DNA from: Bremia lactucae
Taxonomy: Eukaryota > Oomycota > Peronosporomycetes > Peronosporales > Peronosporaceae
Direction: 5' to 3'
Assembly: GCF_004359215.1 (NCBI RefSeq)
Contig: NC_090610.1
Coordinates: 10,074,984-10,092,380 of the forward strand
Length of the DNA stretch: 17,397 nt
Made by a program: the position numbers and the translations under genes. The notes under the pieces are model-generated. The model searched no databases, had not been told where the DNA came from, and saw nothing but the letters and a program-made list of their open reading frames with translations. The first letter of the stretch is position 1. The number at the start of each line of letters is the position of its first letter. Positions 6,460 to 13,751 of this stretch are shown here, one piece after another.

Positions 6460-7355
6460 AATGGACTAGCAGAAGTAGCGTAGTGAGAAGAAACAGGGGG
6501 TACAGTACCACCCATGATTTCTTTCACACGCAAACGGGCGAAATTAATTCGCTGCGACCGCTGTTTCATCACATCGGAATGTGGTTGAATGCGGCGCAGA
6601 AATTCCGCCTCGTATTGGTCGGGCGTTTCATTTGAACGCAACACGACCGGGATCGGGAAAATACGCCCAAGCGATTTTCCCTGAGCCCTCCATGATTGAA
6701 AGACGCCATAATAATTATGTGCGTCTACAAGAGCGCGCTCTAGGAGCGACGCTCTTGGCCCGTCTAAACGAGGACATTTAGATGGAGGGGGCATCTTTGG
6801 AATGCCACCCGTCACATAGCCGCGTTCTAAACGACTGGCTTGTGACACCGACTGAGCACGTTCACGTGTCGTCGGCGGAGCTTTAGGCTCCGAATCTTCT
6901 ATGTCACAACCATTATGAAGTATGATCTGAGCATAACGCGTTGTGGTAATACCCAACCGAGAAGCAGCTGCGCCTTTATGGGCAGCGCTCTCATTATCTG
7001 TCGATGGGACAGCATTCGTAAGCGATGCTGTCTCCATGTTGTGAGCCATGAGAGACGTTTGGATGGACAATAATGCCGCATCATTACTCCTCATGAGCTC
7101 GTTGTCCGCATCACTACTATGAGGTGACGGCAACGGTGTCGACTCATTGTAGTCGACAATGAGCGACGGATCAACATCCTCACTGTTAAAGTGGGATGGA
7201 TCCTTTAGCCCTGTTAACGCGACAGCAGCAGCTGTCTGCGTTCCGACTAAGGCATTAGACGCAGCCGGCGAAATAACGCAGCGCGTGCGCTTAGTGCGAG
7301 GTTGTGTGGGCGTCTTCGCAGACGATCCACCAACGTGGCCCCTTTTAGGTGGCAT
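6460..7355 (-). CDS. Antisense accessory ORF of element E (C-terminus in gap)
   Basis: On the minus strand, opposite to gag, a frame starts at the ATG 7353-7355 and stays open for ~298 codons into the N run. A GTG-led extension to 7379 is less likely as start. The protein begins Met-Pro-Pro-Lys-Arg-Gly and is basic for ~30 residues, with Thr-Lys-Arg-Thr-Arg resembling a nuclear localisation signal. A long Ser/Thr/Asp/Asn-rich, probably disordered middle follows, then a more ordered C-terminal part containing Ser-Leu-Leu-Glu-Arg-Ala-Leu and Gln-Tyr-Glu-Ala-Glu-Phe-Leu-Arg-Arg. No enzyme motif or membrane segment is seen and I do not recognise the family. Antisense ORFs between coding region and 3' LTR are known in some plant Ty3/gypsy families (Grande, Retand and RIRE2 types); their role is unclear. 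No promoter for it was identified; one could lie in 7356-7486 or in the 3' LTR. Confidence 0.6.
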
Positions 7356-7472
7356 ATTTGGCGCCGTGTATGGAAACACGTGCGGGAGAGTGATCGAGTG
7401 AACTAGCGGCGCGTTAAGCTGCTCGCAGTCCTCTCTCCTCTTTGTCGAATTTAAAAATGTAAATTCGTTCTT

Positions 7473-7486
7473 AAAGAGGGGGATGG
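7473..7486 (+). other. Polypurine tract of element E
   Basis: AAAGAGGGGGATGG directly abuts the 3' LTR. It has one pyrimidine. This is where plus-strand DNA synthesis would be primed. Confidence 0.8.
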
Positions 7487-8020
7487 TGTAACGGGCTAAA
7501 GTTGCCCTAATGTTACACAGTCCCCATTAAGTACTACTTAAGGGGATGGTCAATTACTAAATAGTAGTAATTAGACCCAACACTCGGAATGGTGCACATT
7601 TGTGACCAACCCTTGTGGATGTGATGCACATGGGTGCATTCACATTAGGAGGGATGACGCCCAGCGTCATCCATGATGACGGCTAGCGTCATCAGTTACG
7701 CGAGGTATTTATAAAGATACGCTCGCAATACATATTAAATGATATCTATAGAGATAACATTTCAATCAGTAAAAATAGGTATTTGTATTTAATTCTATCA
7801 AATATAAATCAGTTTGAAACTTACTACCTACTTGGTAAGTGCGCACGAGGAGACGGATTACCGCTCCCGTGACGTCACTTAATCAGAGTTCTTAGTGTGT
7901 TGGGTGAGGTCGCTTGCGCGCCCACCACAACTACCTCACTGCACGCACGAGAAGCAGGTTTAACCGCTTCCTCATTGTGCTAGGGTAGAGCGTGGCCGCA
8001 TTACGACGTGCCCGCCTACA
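7487..8020 (+). repeat. 3' LTR of element E (534 bp)
   Basis: Same ends and order of motifs as 4065-4615. A 6-bp loss just where the 5' LTR has the loop of a 7-bp hairpin (4106-4124) tightens that palindrome. Another change breaks the hairpin corresponding to 4321-4344. The TGACGTCA palindrome is kept at 7870-7877. Confidence 0.92.
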
Positions 8021-8025
8021 ACACA
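8021..8025. repeat. Target-site duplication of element E, right copy
   Basis: ACACA directly after the 3' LTR, identical to 4060-4064. Confidence 0.9.
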
Positions 8026-8314
8026 CGAATAGGCGGCGTGTATGAAGGCGCTTTACATAGTCAAACATTTAAATATATTAAATTCAGTAGATAGAAGATC
8101 GTTACGTAGGAACAAAAATATATATTAATACAACTTTACTTTTCCTTAATCTAAAGCCGTTGATATTGACCTTTGCTAGCTAAGACTTGGAAGCTACTTG
8201 AAACTTTTCTCTATATGTCTTAAATGTGAAGTCCTCGGAGGCCCCCACCTTCATTGTTATCAGTGCAGGTTAAATAGTGCTGAAGCAGTACCACCGGATA
8301 AGTGGCCCGTTACA
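8026..8314 (+). repeat. LTR remnant of element A (3' part)
   Basis: The end GCCCGTTACA (to 8314), the preceding CTGAAGCAGTAC segment and the AT-rich stretch with ATATTAATACAACTTT (about 8120-8140) align with the 3' half of the LTR of B. The 11-bp hairpin of B and C is decayed here. E is inserted at its left. The missing left half should lie just before 4060, but I could not align it convincingly, so it may be deleted or very diverged. Confidence 0.6.
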
Positions 8315-8460
8315 CCTGGTCAACGACCATTTACGTATCATCCAACATGTCCAGCTTGGATGAAGAAGGAGGGGGCTTTTAAGTCCCTCAAGAAGGCTTC
8401 CTCGCAACGCGTGAAAGGTTAACTCACTTGAGTGGCCTCGAATGAGAAGTGGTGTAACGT
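8315..8460 (+). other. Leader of element A with a degenerate primer-binding site
   Basis: CCTGG follows the LTR end as in B and C, but the next bases (TCAACGACC) no longer match the TGGTAGCACTT of the other copies. The rest aligns loosely with 11665-11788. Confidence 0.45.
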
Positions 8461-9031
8461 ATGAGCTCGTCCGTAGGCGGGACAACCTTAAGCGCGATGT
8501 TGTTTACTTTACAAAAAGACGAACAACTTGATGTGCCTATTGCCGATTTCATACAACTTGAACTCGACGCTGCTCCGAAATAAGTTTACCTTGCTTCACC
8601 AGCATGGCTCTCAACCCGCAGAGGTGTTGATATTTCAGATGATGCGTCGAATCAGACTACGCCATTGAAACTCGCCGCATCGATGACGATGCGACGAGAG
8701 TAAAATTTGTCATGTCCGAATTGGCAGGACGTGCCAAAGCTGGGGCCTTAGAGCTCAAGCTTCAAGACCCATACGTGTTCGGATCGTATTTGTTTGGGTC
8801 GTATGAGGTCTTTAAGACCCTGCTCAGACCAATAATTGAGCCGCCACGTGCTGAGCTCGGCGCTTCAGCAGAGCTCCTGGATTCGAAACAGGGCACGCGG
8901 GGGAATCACGCTTACGCGCAACATACATGATACCTGATGAGTTGTATAGTCAGAAATCCGATTGATGAACATATGTGTTTATCAAGGATGGTCCTGTCAA
9001 GATTCACCTGTTACGGCTCGAAAAGGAGAAG
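8461..9031 (+). pseudogene. gag: Decayed gag of element A, first part
   Basis: Starts with an ATG followed by Ser-Ser-Ser-Val-Gly, matching element C, but stops after 40 codons (TAA at 8581-8583). Later pieces in other frames match gag of B: the Asp-Pro-Tyr-Val-Phe segment near 8766, Pro-Pro-Arg-Ala-Glu near 8840, and the Asp-Gly-Pro-Val-Lys segment near 8988-9005. Several frameshifts and stops make it non-functional. The homology ends abruptly at about 9031, where unrelated DNA begins. Confidence 0.65.
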
Positions 9032-9325
9032 TAATGGGCCCTTCCCGTTACATAATACTGAATTTCCCAGACATGTCACTTAAGTAGGGTGCAATACCCG
9101 AATTAGCGGGTGTATCACGACGCATGTTTCTGTGTTATTAATGGGGGGCTAGACCCATTATTAGCAAGTAAGATGTCGGCACATAAATGAAAGATTTCGA
9201 TGAGGTCGGAAGTCTTTCCATACTTAGGTTTTCAAGTGAAATTTTTTACATATATAAAGGATATACTTAATGCTTCTTCACGTGCACGTGTAAGCCAGGT
9301 AACGTCGTTCTAAGCCCGTAACAAA
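9032..9325. mobile_element. About 290-bp insertion in gag of element A, unidentified
   Basis: Homology to gag of B is interrupted at about 9031 and resumes at about 9326, so this is an insertion in A or, less likely, a deletion in B. It is AT-rich, contains TATATAAAGG (9251-9260), and has hairpins such as 9137-9157 (7-bp arms) and the palindrome CACGTGCACGTG near 9280. CCCGTTACA (9044-9052) and CCCGTAACA (9315-9323) resemble LTR tips. It could be a small solo LTR or non-autonomous element; ends and target duplication are not clear. Confidence 0.35.
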
Positions 9326-10048
9326 GGACGCTTTATCAAGTGATCTCTGAAGCGTACAGGAGAACTTCAGCCTGAAACAGGCTTTCGCTCACTCTAGAGC
9401 TTATTGTCTACATAGACGACAAGAAAACGGAGGCACAGAACCAATGACCTCTCGTATGTGGAGAGCGAGAAATCTCGCTCTTCAAGTTACTAACGATTGC
9501 AAAATTGCAACGATTGTCAAAAGAAAGGGCGCTCCGCCTACGAATTGTGTGCCCTCGCCCAGCCAAGAATCACTGAGCGAGCCAATCGACCTCCCACTAA
9601 GAATAGCGGAGAAAGCGGGTCCGACGCTGTAACAAAATTGCAACGGCGAGGCGGATTGTTAACAAATGGTCGAGGCCAAGAGGTGTTGAGTGCCCCACTG
9701 ATCCAGCAACGTCAAAAGAATTCGTAGACCTTTTAACAAAAGTCGCTCCTCACGGTGTAACTTCCCCTGGTGATGAGGATAACCTCATCGCCTTGCAAAT
9801 AAGAATTGCAAATAAGTTACTAAAGTCCCTAGCGATTATGGAGCGTCGGACAATTCTGTTTTACGCCAATAGCTAAAAGATCGCAAGCTCAAGTTTAATG
9901 AGCGCGATATACCGCTGACGTACGATGATGATTTCATTTTACTGGATTTCGATGACAACTTAGATGTCATTCATGGATAACATTGGCTCAGAAAGTATGA
10001 GCCATGCATAAACTGGCAGCGTCAAGCCATAGCAATTCCTGCTTTTCG
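9326..10048 (+). pseudogene. Decayed gag C-terminus and protease of element A
   Basis: A zinc-knuckle relic lies at 9506-9550: Cys-Asn-Asp-Cys then Lys-Gly-Arg where His is expected, and a final Cys one residue late. The aspartic-protease active site survives as Asp-Tyr-Gly-Ala-Ser at 9834-9848, in a frame that stops seven codons later. The end of the protease fold, His-Trp-Leu-Arg-Lys-Tyr-Glu-Pro-Cys-Ile-Asn-Trp, is at about 9979-10014, with a stop just before it. All parts lie in the normal plus-strand order, which makes A the reference for the inverted copy in B. The hairpin at 9769-9792 corresponds to 13442-13465 in B, showing that hairpin was present in the common ancestor. Confidence 0.65.
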
Positions 10049-10935
10049 TTAATCAGATGGCCATCTGTTAAACGTCGTCGAGCATTTACAAGCGTGTGGA
10101 TGTCCTTCGAGTAAGTGTGATGACCTCACTTGTGGTTCGGTCGTTAGCAAGACTGCACAAAACCTCAGAGTGACAACCCATCCCACAGTGAAGTTAGATT
10201 TCGACGACTGCGCACAAGCACATGCAGCGTTGGGGGTCCACCATTGTGAAGTGGACATAGTTCCGGTGGCTGTGCACAATCACAGGCAGCGTCGAAGTTC
10301 GACCACTCGAATAAATGAAGTGGTATGAAACAAAGATACTTGAGTCGAAAGCAATCCAAGGAATTTCAAACGCCTGTCTATAAGATACAGTTTGAAATCC
10401 CAAGGTCGACAGGACAGCTGATCGTAGAGGATCTCGCTGTGGTTGTGCGACACAGCTAAAGGCAAGTGAAGAGAATACCTCCAGATAAATGAGGATATAA
10501 ATCTAATAAAACTTGAGAGAATAAATCCCGAAGATTCTGAAGGAATAAGTCCTCAGGTACCTTAAGAAATAAGTTCCAAAGAAAGTAAAGGAGACATTAA
10601 TTATCCAAGTAAAACAGATTAAGTGTAGGTAGGCGCATAAACACTTGGCTGATAGCGTCTTTGAAATAAAATTCGAAGATAACATAATTGCCGTCGCTCG
10701 AATCGATACGATGTTTTGCGTGATCTGCGCAGTGGCAAAGCCAAGCAGATCTGCCAACTTGTCACAGATGCAAATACGTGGTCGATGTTCGATCGGCAAT
10801 AAATGTATTTTTTGAGAACGACCGGATTCTTAGCAGCTCATCAATGGAAGAACGTGCCGTCGCTGAGAAGAATCGGATCAAACGTTTACGTTTCAATCCT
10901 GAGAGTCGCTGGAAAGAAAACCTTTGTATTCTAAT
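10049..10935 (+). pseudogene. Decayed protease-to-reverse-transcriptase linker of element A
   Basis: The left part (10058-10190) aligns with the minus-strand sequence at 13020-13165 in B (His-Leu-Gln-Ala-Cys-Gly-Cys). After that similarity is weak, apart from Glu-Gly-Ile-Ser-Pro near 10542, which matches the B linker. It is about 280 bp longer than in B and includes three 24-bp tandem repeats (10515-10586). Confidence 0.5.
10515..10586 (+). repeat. Three imperfect 24-bp tandem repeats
   Basis: Units 10515-10538, 10539-10562 and 10563-10586 share the core GAATAAxTCC/GAAATAAGTTCC. In the sense frame they encode 8-residue repeats of the type Glu-x-Ile-x-Pro. The corresponding linker in B has one recognisable unit (Asp-Ile-Glu-Gly-Ile-Ser-Pro). 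24 bp is eight codons, as expected for a repeat that grew while translated. Confidence 0.6.
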
Positions 10936-11201
10936 ATGATCAATTTCAAGGATGTGTTTCCTGATTCGGTACCATGCGAGTTGCCTTAGGATAAAGGCAT
11001 TCGACACGAAATCGACATAAGACTAGATTCAAAATACTGTGTCATTAAGCAGGGACCACTGCCTCGTGAACGAGCATTAGCGATCGACAAGCTCTTTGCT
11101 GCCTTCCAAACGTGGGTACGATATACTTCAAGGTCCAACTTCATGAAAATAACTCGGTGCGAAATCTCGCACCGATATCGACCGTTTGGTTGCAGATCTG
11201 C
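10936..11201 (+). pseudogene. pol: Start of reverse transcriptase, element A, cut by element B
   Basis: Encodes Phe-Lys-Asp-Val-Phe-Pro-Asp then Arg-His-Glu-Ile and Leu-Pro-Arg-Glu, the standard opening of Ty3/gypsy reverse transcriptase. It aligns closely with 13774-13935 in B. An in-frame TAG follows Cys-Glu-Leu-Pro (about 10987). It stops abruptly at 11201 where the LTR of B begins; the rest of A should reappear after B, beyond the window. Confidence 0.75.
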
Positions 11202-11642
11202 TGTAACGGGGTGCATCGTTACATGAATTTAACACTTAAAGGTTGTTAATGAATATATTATCTAAAAGGTAGCTATTATTTGGGGAATTTTACTTTTATA
11301 GTAATATTCAAAAAGATTATCCATTGGTAGATATAGACCATTACATCTACTTTCTCCGCGGTCCAGTCAGCGCTGGACGCGCGCAATGAAAATGACAGAT
11401 AAGACTTTTAGAACATGTTTTGTGTTAGTTTATAATTAAGTTAGTACTAAGAGATAGAAAGACGTAAAACTTAATTATATTAATACAATTTTTTATTTAA
11501 CCCTCTTTAGGTAGTTGTCTTAAAGAGAAGTATTTCTCTGCACGTACTAGTGTACGTGAAGTGACGTAAGGCACCACTCGCAACTGAAGCAGTGTGAAGT
11601 GGACTTGTACTGAAGCAGTACAAGTCGTAGTGCCCCGTTACA
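11202..11642 (+). repeat. 5' LTR of element B (441 bp)
   Basis: TGTAACGGGG at the start and CCCCGTTACA at the end, a 10-bp terminal inverted repeat. The first 22 bases form their own hairpin (11202-11223, 7-bp arms). A stronger one lies at 11602-11626 (11-bp arms, 3-nt loop), conserved in C apart from one loop base. A TGACGTAA box lies near 11570. The family is the same as LTR C, but the two are clearly diverged. Confidence 0.85.
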
Positions 11643-11644
11643 CC

Positions 11645-11664
11645 TGATAGCACTTTGTAGTCCG
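11645..11664 (+). other. Primer-binding site of element B, mutated
   Basis: TGATAGCACTTTGTAGTCCG. It matches C (TGGTAGCACTTT...) except for G to A in the third base, which would unpair the last tRNA bases. This fits a dead copy. Confidence 0.55.
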
Positions 11665-11788
11665 TCCAAGGACCACATCTCTTTCATCGAACATGGACAT
11701 GTTAGATGATAGTGGGAATACGCATCACGTTTCGCGTGAAAGCTACTCCTTTCTAATTGACATAGAAGGAAGGAGTGCGGTCGAACTA

Positions 11789-12572
11789 ATGAGTTTGACC
11801 GTATAAAACGATGCAATCTTGGTCTTGCTGTCCGGTTTGGACAGAGATGCCCTCCATTCAGCCATCGCCAAGTTCATACAATATGAACTTGACGAGATGA
11901 AGGAGAAGGAAGCCTTGCTTAATCAGCAAGGCTCTCAACAGGCAGAACTGTTGAGGTTACATAAGGTACAGACCCCTGTATGTGGAATGCCGCACACGCG
12001 TCGCCCGGAAACCTTAGAGATTGACATCTCTAAGTATAAGGGAGTCAAAGAAGACCCCCTCTTAGGATGGTTTGTCGAGTTGGACGATGCCATAAGGGCT
12101 CGTCACATCGTCGACGAGCAAATGCAAGTCACAATTGCTCAGGTCGTGCAAAATCTTGGGCACTAGGCCTTAAGTTGCGCGACCCATATGTCTTTAAGTC
12201 GCTTGAGGCTCTTAAAGCCCGGCTCAAACAGACGTTTGAACCGCCTAGGGCTGAGTTCAGAGCTCGTTCAGAGCTTCTGAAACTCAAGCAAGGCAGGCAT
12301 GATGTTCACGCATATGCCCAGCACATACGACTCTTAGCGAGTTGTACCACCAATAACCCAGTGAACTCATGTTGGTTACGGCGTTTATGATAGGCCTTAC
12401 GGATGGTCCCGTAAAGACCCACCTATTCCGCTTGGAACTGGATACACTCGCAGAAGCAATATCCGTTGCAGAACAGGGTGACTTGAGCTTGAGAAAGGCT
12501 CAAGCTAGTTTGTCATATCCATCCTCTGTGACGAGTTTCTCAGATCTGCATCTCACGAGAATCGCGTGAGTT
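11789..12572 (+). pseudogene. gag: Broken gag of element B
   Basis: The ATG at 11789 matches the start in A and C, but codon 6 is TAA (11804-11806). The frame then runs to a stop at 12164-12166; the reading moves one frame near 12138 (Asp-Pro-Tyr-Val-Phe-Lys-Ser follows) and again near 12369 (Gly-Leu-Thr-Asp-Gly-Pro-Val-Lys). The capsid region is thus spread over three frames. The N-terminal part is Leu/Gln/Glu-rich and helical. Hairpins tile it: 11869-11891, 11911-11933, 11934-11955, 12013-12034 and 12486-12506. The zinc-knuckle end is missing here because it lies in the inverted segment that follows. Confidence 0.8.
11869..12034. repeat. Hairpin cluster in gag of element B
   Basis: 11869-11891 (9-bp arms, 5-nt loop), 11911-11933 (9, 5), 11934-11955 (8, 6) and 12013-12034 (9, 4), all perfect. 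The first three correspond to 123-145, 81-103 and 59-80 in C. Confidence 0.85.
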
Positions 12573-13750
12573 CTAAGGTTGGTAATGAAGTTATCTCCGA
12601 AGTTAACTTAGGAGGCGCATACAGATCATGAGTATTAGCGCCTACTCTTGATCCGTCATTAAACAAGGCATTTAATGTCTCGATTTCTTCCTGGGATTGA
12701 TCCACAGGCTGATCCACAGGCTGCCGAGGGATCAAGTCCTTGGGATACTCAAGTCTAGTCACTTCAGCAATTACTATTTGAGTCGCTTTCTCCTCAAGTA
12801 TGTGGGGACTTATTCCCTCAATGTCTTCCAATATTGATTGTGCTGTCACAGTCGGGTCCTCTACGGTCGACTCTCTACTCGATATAGGATATTCGTGTTG
12901 TCCATTTGGGGCAACCGGTATCTTCCTTGAATGTCGCCCGCTAGGCGTACATTCATGTCTTAATCCACTCGACTTCTTCGGGTGGTGGACCGTCGGCGCT
13001 GCCTGTGCATTCACATAGCCTCCCGCAGCTGACTCCACAGGGTGATTGGTAATCACACTGGAATCTTGTGCAGTCGTACTAACGACCGTACGACAAGTGA
13101 GGCCATCGCACTCACTCGTAGTACATCCACACGCTTGTGGAAGCTTCAAGACGTTCACCAGATGGCCATCTCTACGGATCGCTGCTACCAGCAGATTCTA
13201 ATATCATAATTTTTGAGCCAAGGCAAACCTAGGATGACATCAAATTTGTATCCAAATCCAGCGCGATGAAATCATCATCGTACTGTGAATCTTTTAACGT
13301 GTAATGAAATTTCACTACGCGTTTCATTACTGTTATCGATGCGCTTATCGCTAGACGCACCGTTATCCTCGTCCCTCTAGCGACTGGCGACGAATAAAGT
13401 TATTCGACACTCCACAGTCACTAGGGCATCAATTGTCACAAGGTGATGAGGTATCTCTCATCACCAGATGCAGAGGACACATAATGATGTGTGTCTGGAG
13501 CAACTTTATGCAAGAGATTTGCAAATTCTCTTAAGGTTGCTGGATCAGTAGGGCGTTGCGCCCCTACTGACCCGAAGGTTTTTGACGGTCCGCCTTGTTG
13601 TTGCAATTTTGCAACAACCTCGGACCCGCGACCGTTGCCGTTTTTGGTATTCGGTTCAAAATCACTTTTAGTACCTCTCGGTACTGGGGCACTACACTCA
13701 TGAGCGTAGTGTCCTAACTTTTGATAGCAATTGCATTTCTGCCACTTAAG
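12573..13750 (-). pseudogene. Inverted segment of element B: gag zinc knuckle, protease and linker
   Basis: Everything recognisable here reads on the minus strand, although gag before it and reverse transcriptase after it read on the plus strand. In minus-strand order: a zinc-knuckle relic (13735-13694; Cys-Asn-Cys-Tyr instead of a Cys-x2-Cys pair, then Gly-His and a final Cys); the aspartic-protease motif Asp-Cys-Gly-Val-Ser (13419-13405), with a one-base frameshift just before it; Leu-Gly-Leu-Pro-Trp-Leu (about 13231-13214); then a linker open from 13158 to 12573, with Cys-Gly-Cys, an acidic region and a duplicated Gln-Pro-Val-Asp. Element A carries the same parts on the plus strand (9500-10600), so B is the rearranged one. 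It cannot be translated with the rest of pol. Confidence 0.8.
13442..13618. repeat. Three hairpins in the inverted segment
   Basis: 13442-13465 (9-bp arms, 6-nt loop), 13545-13570 (9, 8) and 13597-13618 (10, 2). The first is also in element A at 9769-9792, with one wobble pair. A further 22-bp interrupted palindrome lies at 13690-13711. Confidence 0.8.
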
Positions 13751-13751
13751 A

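Larger units (their letters stand above)
4065..8020 (+). mobile_element. LTR retrotransposon E: gag plus antisense ORF, no visible pol
   Basis: Complete at both ends: 5-bp target duplication, LTRs 4065-4615 and 7487-8020, primer-binding site at 4618 and polypurine tract at 7473-7486. Inside are a sense gag (4672 into the gap), 745 N, and an antisense ORF (7355 down into the gap). The internal region is 2871 bp including the gap. Protease, reverse transcriptase, RNase H and integrase need about 3 kb, so as assembled this is a non-autonomous element that would borrow enzymes from a relative. If the gap length is only a placeholder, pol could be hidden. Its family differs from A/B/C/D: the LTRs barely align beyond their tips, though the primer-binding site is shared. 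It lies inside or beside the LTR of element A. Confidence 0.9.

Noticed and set aside
5579..6511. Minus-strand frame through the gap into gag
   Set aside because: It exists only because N was read as open; the real parts at each end are short and shadow gag.
4627..6635. Long plus-strand frames that cross the N run (4627-6483, 5583-6635)
   Set aside because: The frame across unknown bases is meaningless. Only 4672-5714 of the first is supported by sequence; the second has no domain.
8198..8422. 74-codon Cys-containing plus-strand frame near the LTR end of A
   Set aside because: It spans the LTR remnant, primer site and leader, which align with non-coding parts of B.
10503..10799. 98-codon minus-strand frame with an 8-residue repeat rich in Phe and Tyr
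   Set aside because: It is the antisense shadow of the 24-bp tandem repeats in the linker of element A; the sense frame matches the B linker.
12553..13158. Stand-alone antisense gene in element B, like the antisense ORF of E
   Set aside because: Its sequence matches the plus-strand protease-RT linker of element A, so it is an inverted piece of pol and not an extra gene.
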